From assembly GCA_001769535.1 (NCBI GenBank), contig MEOH01000011.1:140443-204442 (forward strand): a DNA stretch of 64,000 nucleotides, in the 5' to 3' direction. Under the pieces are notes generated by a model. It saw only the letters and a program-made list of their open reading frames with translations. It had not been told where the DNA came from and did no database searches. Shown piece after piece: positions 48,970 through 56,933 of the stretch (positions are counted from its first letter, which is position 1; each line of letters opens with the position of its first letter). The DNA comes from Bacteroidetes bacterium GWF2_38_335 (GTDB taxonomy: Bacteria; Bacteroidota; Bacteroidia; Bacteroidales; GWF2-38-335). The position numbers and the translations under genes are program-made.

Positions 48970-51073
48970 AAATTATGCGGTATCGGGAAAGTCTGTCACA
49001 CTAAAGCATTACGCTGATGTGAATGACACCATTGCCGCTATCAAGCGTATTGTCAGGGAAAATTACCCGGCGGTGGCCGATCTTGCTCAGTCGCTTCAGG
49101 GGGATTTCTGCCGGATCACTTTTCAAAATATATGGGATTTTGTCAGAAGGAACATCCGATACGAAAACGACGAGCCGGGCAAAGAGCAGCTACGAACTCC
49201 GCAAAGGACACTCCATGATGCAACGGGCGACTGTGACGATATGAGCATCCTTATTTCATGCATCCTGACCAACTTGGGACACGAACATGAGCTTTGGGTA
49301 ACGGCATACAAAAAACAGAACTCGTGGCAGCACATCTATACTGTGGCATACGACCGCCGGGGCGAAAGATATGTCATCGACTGTGTTCCGGAGATACCAT
49401 ACTTCAACTATGAAGCACAACCAATCAAAAACAAAATAGTAATTAATATGAGACTAGAGGAATTAGGACAAGCCGTTTCCACTGACATGATCAGTGAGCT
49501 TACTCAGCCCTTTGAGCAAAACATGCTGCAGGGTTGTGGAACGGAGGAAGACCAGATGGAAGCCATCGGCGGACTTCTTGGCACTGTTGCCATTGTGGAT
49601 GAACAGGACGGCTACCAGACTGTTCTTTCGGGATCGGAACTTCAGAGCAACATCATCCTGAAACAGTTGATGGAGGCAAAAACTGCACTTGAAAACGAGG
49701 TGAAAAACCCCACTGACATGTCGCAGCTCAACGACAACCGCATTGATCTGGGTTTGATCGTGAACATCATCAACAATTTCAATGACGAGGATGCCCGGGA
49801 CGAGGCCATCGATCAGGCCATTGGCAAGGGTACTTTGTATCTGAACTTTTACAAGGCGGTGAAATACGGTCTTGATGATGTGGTCAACGGTCTGGCCGGT
49901 GAGGATGATGACGATCTGTATTATCTCCAGGTGATGGAGGAAAATGATCTCTATGAAGATGTTGATGGCATCGGGATCCTGAAAAAACTCCGCAAAAACA
50001 TCAAGGAGGGAATGCAAAAGCTGAAAGAAAAACATCCGAAACTTGCCAAAATTGGTCATGCGCTGAAAAAATACAATCCGGCCACTTTCACCATCAGAAA
50101 ATCCATGGAAGTGTTTATGAAAGCCAACGTGTTCAGCATGGCCGAAAAGCTTTCCATCGGATATGCCACTGAGGGCGAAGCTGCAAAGCAGGGCTACTCA
50201 AAAGCCGAATACCAGGAGTTTGTTAAGGCAAAAGATCAGGCAGAACAGAAATGGTTTGCCCTGGGCGGTGAAAAGGAACATTTCAGAAAGATGATCCAGA
50301 ACAGCAGGGGTGCAAGAAAAGCCGGACTGAAAGGTCAGATGGGAGTCGCTCCCGGGATTATCTCTGCAATCACATCCGCATTCGGAGCAGTGATCGAGAT
50401 GTTCAAAAAATTGAGGTTAAAAAAGAAAGACGGATCATACCGTGAAGATACTAACACAGAATCAGAGGAAATTATGGAAAAAACTAAATCTATCGGGGCA
50501 GATACCGTTCCGTCCACAGAGACCGAAACAGAAAATGCCAACATCAAGACTGATGAAAAATCGGGAGTGACAACTGAGGTGGTTACCGATGCCAATGGCA
50601 ACCAAACAACCATCTACCGTGATAAGGACGGCAATGAGATTAGCCGTTTCAAGGCGTTTCTGCTGAAAAACAAAACGCTGATCATCATTGTTTCGATCAT
50701 CCTTGTGCTGGGTATCGTTGCCCTGGTGATCTGGAAAATCAGACAGCGTGCATTAAGGGGACTTGGCGAAGCGGGTATTTCTGCAAAACAGGAAAATTTC
50801 ATCAAGCGCCAGGGATTGAACAACCGTGCGTATGCTTCGCTGATCCGTGAGGAGATCAAGAGGGACAAAAAGCCCTACAATCAGGACAACCGAAAGGCAT
50901 ACTATAAAAAAGTTTTCAGTGATGCATTTTCCAGACCGCTTTCTCAAAAGCAGGTTTCTGCTGCACAAAACTACAATGGAATGTACCGTGAGGTAAGACA
51001 GCTTGCCAAACAAAAGGGCGGCGGATCGGCTGCATGGAAAGAGGCATGGAAGGAAGTCAAAAAAAAAAGGTAG
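48962..51073 (+). CDS. Transglutaminase-fold protein with internal membrane segment
   Basis: 703 residues from ATG 48962, which overlaps the upstream stop. Residues ~20-150 form a transglutaminase-like domain with Cys91 ('ATGDCDDMSILIS'), His124 ('SWQHIYTVAY') and Asp140 ('YVIDCVPE') as a plausible triad. The middle (~190-500) is helical and unrecognised ('KKYNPATFTIRKSMEVFMK'). A TM segment lies at ~572-592, followed by 'RALRGLGEAGISAKQ' and a basic tail. An 'LQGCG' sits just after the catalytic domain (189-193). It could be a cross-linking enzyme or maturation protease of a particle. Confidence 0.7.
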   Translation: MNKNYAVSGKSVTLKHYADVNDTIAAIKRIVRENYPAVADLAQSLQGDFCRITFQNIWDFVRRNIRYENDEPGKEQLRTPQRTLHDATGDCDDMSILISCILTNLGHEHELWVTAYKKQNSWQHIYTVAYDRRGERYVIDCVPEIPYFNYEAQPIKNKIVINMRLEELGQAVSTDMISELTQPFEQNMLQGCGTEEDQMEAIGGLLGTVAIVDEQDGYQTVLSGSELQSNIILKQLMEAKTALENEVKNPTDMSQLNDNRIDLGLIVNIINNFNDEDARDEAIDQAIGKGTLYLNFYKAVKYGLDDVVNGLAGEDDDDLYYLQVMEENDLYEDVDGIGILKKLRKNIKEGMQKLKEKHPKLAKIGHALKKYNPATFTIRKSMEVFMKANVFSMAEKLSIGYATEGEAAKQGYSKAEYQEFVKAKDQAEQKWFALGGEKEHFRKMIQNSRGARKAGLKGQMGVAPGIISAITSAFGAVIEMFKKLRLKKKDGSYREDTNTESEEIMEKTKSIGADTVPSTETETENANIKTDEKSGVTTEVVTDANGNQTTIYRDKDGNEISRFKAFLLKNKTLIIIVSIILVLGIVALVIWKIRQRALRGLGEAGISAKQENFIKRQGLNNRAYASLIREEIKRDKKPYNQDNRKAYYKKVFSDAFSRPLSQKQVSAAQNYNGMYREVRQLAKQKGGGSAAWKEAWKEVKKKR

Positions 51074-51099
51074 GGTTAACTGAAGATATCTCCGGAGGA

Positions 51100-51258
51100 A
51101 TGAGAACTGCAAAAAAACCAAAGCCCAAAAGCAAGGGTAATGAATCTTCTGCAAGGTTTAAGATGATTACCGAAAGGGCAAGAAAGATCAGGCAGGGACA
51201 TCCTAAGATGAAGTGGAAGAACTGCGTTATCCAGGCATCTAAGGAACTATATGGTTAA
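51100..51258 (+). CDS. Small basic protein
   Basis: 52 residues. The start at ATG 51100 is chosen because GGAGGA lies 2-7 bp upstream; the longer frame from 51034 overlaps the previous gene. Very Lys/Arg-rich N-terminus ('RTAKKPKPKSKG') and a helical C-terminus 'MITERARKIRQGHPKMKWKN' + 'CVIQASKELYG', the style of small DNA-binding or core proteins of viruses. No family confirmed. Confidence 0.55.
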   Translation: MRTAKKPKPKSKGNESSARFKMITERARKIRQGHPKMKWKNCVIQASKELYG

Positions 51259-51266
51259 AAAATTGA

Positions 51267-51452
51267 TGTCAAATGTCAGAGGTCAAATGTCAGAGGTCAA
51301 ATGTGGGCTTTACGGAAAAGAACAATGTTCATTGAAAAAACAAAAAATTGACAGATGAAAGAAAAAAAGTCAAATCAAAAACGGTAAGTCATTAATTACC
51401 AATGAACAAAAACATTTGACATTTGACATCATACTTCTGACATCTGACATTC
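51267..51452. repeat. TGTCAAATGTCAGAGG microrepeats in inverted array
   Basis: GATGTCAAATGTCAGAGG-type words (51267-51304) face ACATTTGACATCATAC-type words (51412-51452). Same family as 43733-43912. The gap to 51509 holds nothing else. Confidence 0.55.
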
Positions 51453-51509
51453 GAGTTAAACGAGAACTCAATTAAAAGGAAAATATTAATAATTTAAAAT
51501 AAAGCAAGT

Positions 51510-52151
51510 ATGAAAGAACTTACAAACGAGGAGATTATCCTCAGCGGATTGGCCGGCAACGTGGAAACCGGTTTGGAGAGTAAGAAAAAAGACGCTCAGG
51601 TGTCAAAACTCGGAGCAAGCATGTTCCGCAAACAGATGATTGAGAGAATTCCCCAGCTTCCTGCCACCATGCAGAAGAACCTGAAGGATGACAGGGCACA
51701 GATTTCCGACAAGGAATATTTTGTGATCCGTGAGCTCACCGGTACCAGTACCGATGTGATCAAGAAAAATGAGAAATCTGAGGCCGGACTCAGGAATATT
51801 GACGATGCAGAACTTGGTGAAAACCAGTTTTTCCTGTTATCGGCAATCTGCCTGCAGTACCGCAGTGGAAATACCGGAAGGTTTGATGAATTGTTTCCAG
51901 ATTTTCTGGCAAACGCAGTGTTCACCTTCAAATTGGGAACCCGTGAGATCATGAGTAAAAATCCGGTGGATATGTTCCAGAGCCCAGTGTTCGGTTACAA
52001 TAACCACAAAGATTTTGGAATCATTGTCCTGAACAATCCCAAACTGCTGATTCCGAAAAAAACCATCGCTTTTGATATTGAAGATGCTCCGGCAAGTATG
52101 TCCGGGTATGTTAAGCTAAAGCTCATTGGCACAGAAGTGAAGAGCTATTAG
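51510..52151 (+). CDS. Candidate capsid-like structural protein
   Basis: 213 residues, no signal or TM. N-terminus 'NEEIILSGLAGNVETGLES'; helical to ~75; then strands 'QFFLLSAICLQYRSGN', 'AVFTFKLGTREIMSKNPVDM', 'DFGIIVLNNPKLLIPKKTIA' and 'GYVKLKLIGTEVKSY', a beta-sandwich-like pattern. It is set apart by a 250-bp leader and followed by a strong intrinsic terminator, as expected for a highly expressed structural gene. Identification as capsid is inference from context; no HMM was run. Confidence 0.5.
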   Translation: MKELTNEEIILSGLAGNVETGLESKKKDAQVSKLGASMFRKQMIERIPQLPATMQKNLKDDRAQISDKEYFVIRELTGTSTDVIKKNEKSEAGLRNIDDAELGENQFFLLSAICLQYRSGNTGRFDELFPDFLANAVFTFKLGTREIMSKNPVDMFQSPVFGYNNHKDFGIIVLNNPKLLIPKKTIAFDIEDAPASMSGYVKLKLIGTEVKSY

Positions 52152-52157
52152 TGTGCG

Positions 52158-52186
52158 GAGGTCCCGGCTTGCCGGGCCTCTTTTTT
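52158..52186 (+). terminator. Intrinsic terminator after the capsid-like gene
   Basis: GAGG-t-CCCGGC-TT-GCCGGG-CCTC followed by six T: a GC-rich stem with one bulge and a U-tract. It would separate the preceding gene from the downstream small-gene run. Confidence 0.75.
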
Positions 52187-52217
52187 AAGTTTTGTTTAAT
52201 CAATAAAAAAAAGTCAA

Positions 52218-52595
52218 ATGGCAAAATTCAACATCAACGAAATCAAAGGAACCTCTAAGGAGGAAAGACAGGCGATTGCAGAGGCAGTGCGTCAGGATCC
52301 TGAGATATGGAATGCAGTCAACGGCATCGGCGGACTGAGTGAAAAATCACAGTCCGGAATGATGGTCGGAACCGTCACCGACGGTCGCGATCCCATCAAG
52401 GATGCCACCGTTGATGCAAGCGGTAAGCTGGGGATGAAAAAATCCACCAAAACAAACCAATATGGTTTTTACAGGTTTGAACTCGATCAGGATCTTTATT
52501 CTGTGACATTCACCATCAACGGTCAGGTATCAGACCCCAAAGAAATTGATGTGAAGATGGGACAGACAACAATCCTTGATCAAATTCAACAGTAA
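52218..52595 (+). CDS. Carboxypeptidase-regulatory-like (Ig) domain protein
   Basis: 125 residues, no signal peptide. A helical N-terminus ('KEERQAIAEAVRQDPEIWNA') is followed by a CarboxypepD_reg-like beta-sandwich ('MMVGTVTDGRDPIKDATVDA', 'KTNQYGFYRFELDQDLYSVT', 'KEIDVKMGQTTILDQI'). In secreted proteins this fold is a spacer; without an export signal, in a phage-like cluster, it could decorate a particle. Its stop codon shares a base with the next start (TAATG). Confidence 0.65.
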   Translation: MAKFNINEIKGTSKEERQAIAEAVRQDPEIWNAVNGIGGLSEKSQSGMMVGTVTDGRDPIKDATVDASGKLGMKKSTKTNQYGFYRFELDQDLYSVTFTINGQVSDPKEIDVKMGQTTILDQIQQ

Positions 52596-52828
52596 TGAAC
52601 TGGCTGAAAAAATATCTGGAAGAGAAAAAGGGTGTCGATTCGCTGATTCGTCTGCAATCGCTGTTGACACTCATTTTTTCTTTCGTGATGATCATCTGGC
52701 AGATGGCCCAGGGGAAAATCTACATAGAACTGGATATTCTTCTGATCACTGCCTGTTTCGCACCAAAAGCCCTGCAAAAATTCGCAGAGGCAAAAATGTA
52801 TAATAAGGAGGACGACAATGAGCAGTGA
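52595..52828 (+). CDS. Small two-TM protein, holin-like
   Basis: 77 residues. Charged N-terminus, TM1 'LLTLIFSFVMIIWQMAQG', a short loop 'KIYIELD', TM2-like 'ILLITACFAPKALQKF', and a charged tail. The pattern and size match small phage holin/holin-accessory proteins of Bacteroidota phages. Overlaps the next gene by 11 bp. Confidence 0.6.
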   Translation: MNWLKKYLEEKKGVDSLIRLQSLLTLIFSFVMIIWQMAQGKIYIELDILLITACFAPKALQKFAEAKMYNKEDDNEQ

Positions 52829-53075
52829 ATATGTAATGGGAATCATCATCAGCGTGCTTTTATCTGCAAACGGCATCACACTGACGCTTTTTGTTTCCAA
52901 CATCAAGGAACTAAAAAAAGTAATCCAGGAACTTTCGCTTTCCATCAAGGGAAGTCAGAAGGACATTGAATATCTTAACAAATCAATTGATCTGCACGAC
53001 AAAATTCTGGAAAAGCATAGCGAAGAAATTGAAGAAATCAAATTATCGGCAGAAAGACAAAAAGGGAGGAACTAA
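52818..53075 (+). CDS. TM plus coiled-coil protein
   Basis: 85 residues. One TM (~5-26, 'YVMGIIISVLLSANGITLTL') followed by a coiled coil ('IKELKKVIQELSLSIKGSQK', 'LDKILEKHSEEIEEIKL'-like), resembling phage haemolysin-XhlA/spanin-type accessory proteins. A clear Shine-Dalgarno AAGGAGG lies 6 bp before the ATG, unusual for this phylum. Confidence 0.6.
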   Translation: MSSEYVMGIIISVLLSANGITLTLFVSNIKELKKVIQELSLSIKGSQKDIEYLNKSIDLHDKILEKHSEEIEEIKLSAERQKGRN

Positions 53076-53077
53076 AA

Positions 53078-53479
53078 ATGGCAGAAAAAGTAAAACCAAA
53101 ATTCATCATCCAGTGCATTGACTTGTTGATCACTTCGGACCAGGTTCATGAACTCAGGGATGAGCTTGACAAGGACTATTCACACATTGTGGGCATTGCC
53201 ATTTCGGATATCTACTGCTCAAAATTGTCGGTTCTGGAGGTGGTAAAGGTCAAGGGACTGGAGCTGCTGCCCGAGGGTTTTGAAGCGGCACATGTCATGT
53301 CATCACTGGCAGTGGAACCAAACAAAAGGTTCTTTTCATGGTTTAAGCCCATGCCGGTTTCGGGTGATGAGATGGTGATCCGCTTCCGCGATCCAGAATA
53401 CATCAAAAATTACAATCTGCAGGTGCAGGTTTTATTGACCAATAATCCGGAGGAAACAATCAATGTACTCTTTGGTTAA
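53078..53479 (+). CDS. Small beta-rich protein (jelly-roll-like), unknown
   Basis: 133 residues, no TM. Strand-rich: 'FIIQCIDLLITSDQVHEL', 'DYSHIVGIAISDIYCSKLSV', 'GDEMVIRFRDPEYIKNYNLQ' and 'VQVLLTNNPEETINVLF'. The 'YSHIVGIAI' followed by a terminal 'YNLQVQVLLT' strand is reminiscent of single jelly-roll virion proteins, a structural guess only. GGGAGG lies 7 bp before the ATG. Overlaps the next gene by 17 bp. Confidence 0.55.
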   Translation: MAEKVKPKFIIQCIDLLITSDQVHELRDELDKDYSHIVGIAISDIYCSKLSVLEVVKVKGLELLPEGFEAAHVMSSLAVEPNKRFFSWFKPMPVSGDEMVIRFRDPEYIKNYNLQVQVLLTNNPEETINVLFG

Positions 53480-53783
53480 AATATATCAAGGTAACCTAAA
53501 AAACCAGAACAATGAAGCATTTCGCTTTACTGTGAAGGATTACAAGAAAGTATGCGGAGCTTTTTGCACGGGCGGGACTTACCTTTCCCTGGCTTTTGAC
53601 AATGAAAGGGATGTGATGCTCAGGAGTTTTGAGCAAAGGGAGATGATGGATGTCCCGCCCAACAAAAGGCCTGTTTTTTTTAAGCGGAATATCGAAATGG
53701 ACATCATCAAGGGAGTGATCACCAAAAAAGGGACTTTCAAGCCGAAAGATGTTTTTTCGGTTTATTTAATCATGCAGAAATAA
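53463..53783 (+). CDS. Hypothetical small protein of the phage-like cluster
   Basis: 106 residues, no signal or TM, beta-rich ('MYSLVKIYQGNLKNQNNEAF', 'GTYLSLAFDNERDVMLRSFE', 'IIKGVITKKGTFKPKDVFSV'). No family recognised. Overlaps its upstream neighbour by 17 bp and abuts the next gene (stop directly followed by ATG), so it is part of the polycistronic run. Confidence 0.6.
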   Translation: MYSLVKIYQGNLKNQNNEAFRFTVKDYKKVCGAFCTGGTYLSLAFDNERDVMLRSFEQREMMDVPPNKRPVFFKRNIEMDIIKGVITKKGTFKPKDVFSVYLIMQK

Positions 53784-54122
53784 ATGAAAACACCGGACAA
53801 CATACTGGAAAAGATGATCGAAAATGAGCTTGGTGAAAATCGGGCTTTCAGTATTTCGCACCATTTTGAAGATAATCCCAAAAGGATTGATGTTAAAAGG
53901 GATGAAACAGTTTTTGTCACAAATATAAAGATTGTTGTATCGGCAAATTTTTGGTTGGAATATCATTCTGCCATCGAGAGCCGGTTGGTGGAAAAACAGG
54001 TGAACAATACCGAGACCATTTTTTATGAGATCATCACCAAACACAAGGGCAACGTGTATTTCACCAAATCGCACAATTTCGAATACCAGGTAAGTTATAC
54101 AAAACTCAAAATCATCAAATAA
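53784..54122 (+). CDS. Hypothetical small protein of the phage-like cluster
   Basis: 112 residues, beta-rich after a helical N-terminus ('VFVTNIKIVVSANFWLEYHS', 'YFTKSHNFEYQVSYTKLKII'). No recognised family. The start follows the previous stop without a gap, and its last base is shared with the next start (TAATG). Confidence 0.58.
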   Translation: MKTPDNILEKMIENELGENRAFSISHHFEDNPKRIDVKRDETVFVTNIKIVVSANFWLEYHSAIESRLVEKQVNNTETIFYEIITKHKGNVYFTKSHNFEYQVSYTKLKIIK

Positions 54123-55153
54123 TGCAAAACATCTTCGACATACACGACTACGACGAAAACTTTCTGGATCAGTTTGTGAACAACACCATTCCGATCTATG
54201 ATCTGTGGAGCATCCGTCCGCTTCAGAACGAACAGCGCGAGCATATCTCCGGAAAGTGTGATGAGATTTTGAAGTTCCGGAATTTCATCTCAGATCATTC
54301 TGCAAAAGAATTTCCCCATCCGCTGGTTATTGTGGTTGGAAACTGCGAAAAAGCCAATCCGGGCAGCATGCTCAACAGTACCAAAAAGTATTTCAAGATT
54401 AAGTTTGACAAGTTCAAAGGCAACGATCTGGGCACTCCGCTGATGTTTGGCACACCGCAGCCCTATCCAATGAGTCAGGAACAGATGATTCCGCTAGGAT
54501 TTGGAGGTTACGGACAGCGTCCGCCGGCAATGCCAATGCCGGGATATTCCATTTCTGACATTCAGGGCATCATTGATAGAAACGTCACAGACGCCACCAG
54601 GTCGATAAAAGCAGGATACGAAGAGAGCGCTGCAAGACGTGAAGCAGAGTCCATTCGCAGGATCGCAGATCTGGAGATGAAAATGGAACTCTACAAGCTT
54701 GACCTAAGGGCAAGGGAAGTGGAGGAAAAGGAAAGACAGCTCCGTGAGGAGATGGAAGACTTTGACCGGAGAAAGGCCGAAGGACTTGGCTCGGTTAAGG
54801 AATACACAAAAACCATTGCCGGTGGATTGCTTGAGCTTGGAAAATCAGCATTTGGCATTGACCAGCTGGACAAAAAATCAAAAAGCAAAGATGAGCCGGT
54901 AAAGGAACTCAAGGGTGCATCAAGCAAGTCATCCCTGAATGACGACGGCTTTGAGGAACAGAAATCTCCTGAAGAAAAGACAGACAGTTTCAAGGAACTG
55001 GCCTGTGTGGTCGCTGAGCTTAGCGAGGAGCAAAAAATGCAGCTTCTGGACATCCTGATGCCCGATGACAGTCAAAACGAAGAAAAAACAGAAAGCAATA
55101 ACCAAAATAAATCTGAAGAAAATGAGGACATACCATCTGAACATAACGATTAA
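54122..55153 (+). CDS. Coiled-coil protein with Pro/Gly-rich linker
   Basis: 343 residues. A globular N-domain (~1-105, 'HPLVIVVGNCEKANPG') is followed by a Pro/Met/Gly-rich linker (~110-140, 'PYPMSQEQMIPLGFGGYGQR'), a long charged coiled coil (~150-215, 'RREAESIRRIADLEMKMELY'), and an acidic low-complexity C-terminus ending 'NEDIPSEHND'. No Walker motif, so not a packaging ATPase. The layout suggests a scaffold or tether. The next gene starts within its 3' end. Confidence 0.6.
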   Translation: MQNIFDIHDYDENFLDQFVNNTIPIYDLWSIRPLQNEQREHISGKCDEILKFRNFISDHSAKEFPHPLVIVVGNCEKANPGSMLNSTKKYFKIKFDKFKGNDLGTPLMFGTPQPYPMSQEQMIPLGFGGYGQRPPAMPMPGYSISDIQGIIDRNVTDATRSIKAGYEESAARREAESIRRIADLEMKMELYKLDLRAREVEEKERQLREEMEDFDRRKAEGLGSVKEYTKTIAGGLLELGKSAFGIDQLDKKSKSKDEPVKELKGASSKSSLNDDGFEEQKSPEEKTDSFKELACVVAELSEEQKMQLLDILMPDDSQNEEKTESNNQNKSEENEDIPSEHND

Positions 55154-55421
55154 CGAAGGAGACAGGCAATTGCAAAAAACTCTTTCACTGGAAGCCGAAA
55201 ATGCCAATGAGCTTTCACAGAAACTAAACGCACTCAAAGTGCTCAACCAATCGGTAAAGCATGAAGATTTGATATCCACCGTTGAGATGATCCACGAAAA
55301 ACCTGATTTGATTCCGGTTGTCAAGGACATGATCGAGGAAGGAGAGAGTCTTTCTGAAGCACAGTTATTGCTCCGGCTGCCGAAATATGTAAGGCAAGTG
55401 TTGAAAGTATTAAAATCATAG
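55122..55421 (+). CDS. Hypothetical small protein
   Basis: 99 residues from ATG 55122 (the longer frame from 55065 begins with a Lys-rich stretch inside the upstream gene and is rejected). A beta-hairpin start ('MRTYHLNITINEGDRQLQKT') is followed by helices ('ELSQKLNALKVLNQSV', 'LPKYVRQVLKVLKS'). No family recognised. Overlaps the upstream gene by 32 bp. Confidence 0.58.
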   Translation: MRTYHLNITINEGDRQLQKTLSLEAENANELSQKLNALKVLNQSVKHEDLISTVEMIHEKPDLIPVVKDMIEEGESLSEAQLLLRLPKYVRQVLKVLKS

Positions 55422-55425
55422 CAAG

Positions 55426-55905
55426 ATGAACGATTCGATTACAAACGCAGGCAGCTACATCAAAACAAAATACAATGAGATGCCTGTTGCAAAGCGCCGC
55501 CGGCTCAGAAATATCATCATCATCATCATTCTGTTTCTGATATTCAAAAACAGGATCATTGATGGTTTTAGAAATCTGTTTCACCGGGATATCTCAAAGA
55601 TCGATGTGGATAAGGGCAACCTCACCTTTGAAAACGGTGAATATTACTCCATGTGTTCAACCCTGGAGTCGGCCATGGAGGGAACCGGAACCGACGAAGA
55701 GGCGGTGATGGGAGTCATCATGCGGCTCAGGACACAGGATGACTGGAACTATCTGCAAAAAGCGTTCGGAATAAGAAAAAAAGATGGAGGCACTTTTTAC
55801 GCCGACATCACCGGTGATCTGAAGATGTGGCTCGGTGACGAACTGGACAGCTCGGAAATGCAGGAGTTGAAGGATACTTTGATATCATCAGGAATTAATT
55901 ATTGA
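55426..55905 (+). CDS. Membrane protein with annexin-like repeat
   Basis: 159 residues. A basic N-terminus and one TM (~27-42, 'IIIIIILFLIF'). The outer domain (~75-159) has an annexin-type pattern: 'LESAMEGTGTDEEAVMGVI', 'LQKAFGIRKKDGGTFYADI', 'DLKMWLGDELDSSEMQELKD', i.e. the GTDE calcium/phospholipid-binding loop and the L-x-x-x-L helices. One repeat only, whereas eukaryotic annexins have four. It could bind membranes or curve them, which would suit a membrane-containing particle (inference). Confidence 0.6.
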   Translation: MNDSITNAGSYIKTKYNEMPVAKRRRLRNIIIIIILFLIFKNRIIDGFRNLFHRDISKIDVDKGNLTFENGEYYSMCSTLESAMEGTGTDEEAVMGVIMRLRTQDDWNYLQKAFGIRKKDGGTFYADITGDLKMWLGDELDSSEMQELKDTLISSGINY

Positions 55906-55921
55906 TGGAAACGATGAACAT

Positions 55922-56018
55922 CTGTTCGATATTCGAAATTCAGCGTTCGACATTCGACATTCAAGAAAATGGAATAACGAACACCGAACGCCGAACAAGG
56001 AATGACGAATGACGAATG
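55922..56018. repeat. TTCGACATTCGAC / GAACGCCGAAC microrepeats
   Basis: Short tandem words of the ATTCGAAATTCAGCGTTCGACATTCG type, then GAACACCGAACGCCGAAC and GAATGACGAATGACGAATGA. They run into the start codon of the next gene. Confidence 0.5.
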
Positions 56019-56444
56019 AAAAAAAACAAAACAATGAACAAGAAAAAAACAATAATCGCTTTACTGATCCTGGTTGTGGTGGGCACGATTATCTTCTGGA
56101 AAAGATCATGGATAAAAGAAAAACTCGGATTTGGACCGACCGCGGAAACAACCTCTGAAGATCCTGCTGAAACAAACAATGAGATTTCACCAAGGCCACA
56201 GCCATCACCAATCTACATTCCCAAAACATTGTATACTGAATGTTCTGCAATTTTCAAGTTGGGCTGTAAAGGAGATAAAGTAAAAAAGATCCAGGAATCT
56301 TTAAATAAAAATTTCAATGCCGGACTGACAGTGGACGGGTATTTTGGTCCACAAACAGAAAATGCTCTGGTAAAAGCCGGGTTCAAAAAAGAACTCAGCG
56401 TTTTTGAAGCAGTAAGGTTAATGTACATGAACAAAAAATCATAG
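56016..56444 (+). CDS. Membrane-anchored peptidoglycan-binding protein
   Basis: 142 residues (ATG 56034 is an alternative start). TM at ~12-28 ('IIALLILVVVGTIIFWKRSW'), a Pro-rich linker ('ETNNEISPRPQPSPIYIPK'), and a C-terminal PG_binding_1 domain ('LGCKGDKVKKIQESLNK', 'LTVDGYFGPQTENALVKAGF'). It sits one codon from the GH73 muramidase gene, so the two probably act together on the cell wall during lysis or entry. Confidence 0.78.
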   Translation: MKKNKTMNKKKTIIALLILVVVGTIIFWKRSWIKEKLGFGPTAETTSEDPAETNNEISPRPQPSPIYIPKTLYTECSAIFKLGCKGDKVKKIQESLNKNFNAGLTVDGYFGPQTENALVKAGFKKELSVFEAVRLMYMNKKS

Positions 56445-56447
56445 CAA

Positions 56448-56933
56448 ATGTCAGAAAGAACAGATTATATAAAGAAATTTTCGACTATGGTGGTCAAAGC
56501 AGCTAAAGGAACAGGATTGTTCCCTTCATTGTTTATGGCCCAGGCGATACTTGAGAGTGGAAACGGCCAGAGTTCACTTGCAAAAATCTACAATAACCAT
56601 TTCGGGATTAAAGCAACACCGGACTGGAAAGGAAAGGTAGTTAGAATGAGTACCCGTGAGGTTTTTAATGGAAACGAAGTTTACATTAAAGATGGGTTCA
56701 GATGGTACGAGGATCCGGCAGACAGTTTTAAAGACAGAGTAAAGTTTCTGCAGGAAAACAGCAGGTATAAAAAGAATGGTGTTTTTACTGCAAAATCTCC
56801 GGAAGAGCAGGCCGATGCTTTGCAAAAGGCCGGTTATGCCACCGATCCGAATTACGCATCAACATTGAAAATGCTGATAAGTAAAAACAAATTGAAGGAG
56901 CTTGATAGCATTTCAGATAAAAAAAAAGACTGA
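56448..56933 (+). CDS. GH73-type muramidase/glucosaminidase
   Basis: 161 residues. FlgJ/GH73 fold: 'GLFPSLFMAQAILESGNGQS' with the catalytic-type Glu (~38), 'IYNNHFGIKA' (~50-60), 'GFRWYEDPADSFKDRVKFL' (~85-103), 'ALQKAGYATDPNYASTLKML' (~125-145). Cleaves peptidoglycan glycan chains. No signal peptide. The stop follows a nine-A run, and the -1 frame continues as a TM segment up to 2 bp before the next gene (separate feature). Confidence 0.82.
   Translation: MSERTDYIKKFSTMVVKAAKGTGLFPSLFMAQAILESGNGQSSLAKIYNNHFGIKATPDWKGKVVRMSTREVFNGNEVYIKDGFRWYEDPADSFKDRVKFLQENSRYKKNGVFTAKSPEEQADALQKAGYATDPNYASTLKMLISKNKLKELDSISDKKKD

Noticed and set aside
54122..55153. Packaging ATPase in the phage-like cluster
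   Set aside because: 'VVGNCEKANPG' superficially resembles a P-loop but lacks GK(S/T) and a Walker B; the protein is a coiled-coil scaffold type.
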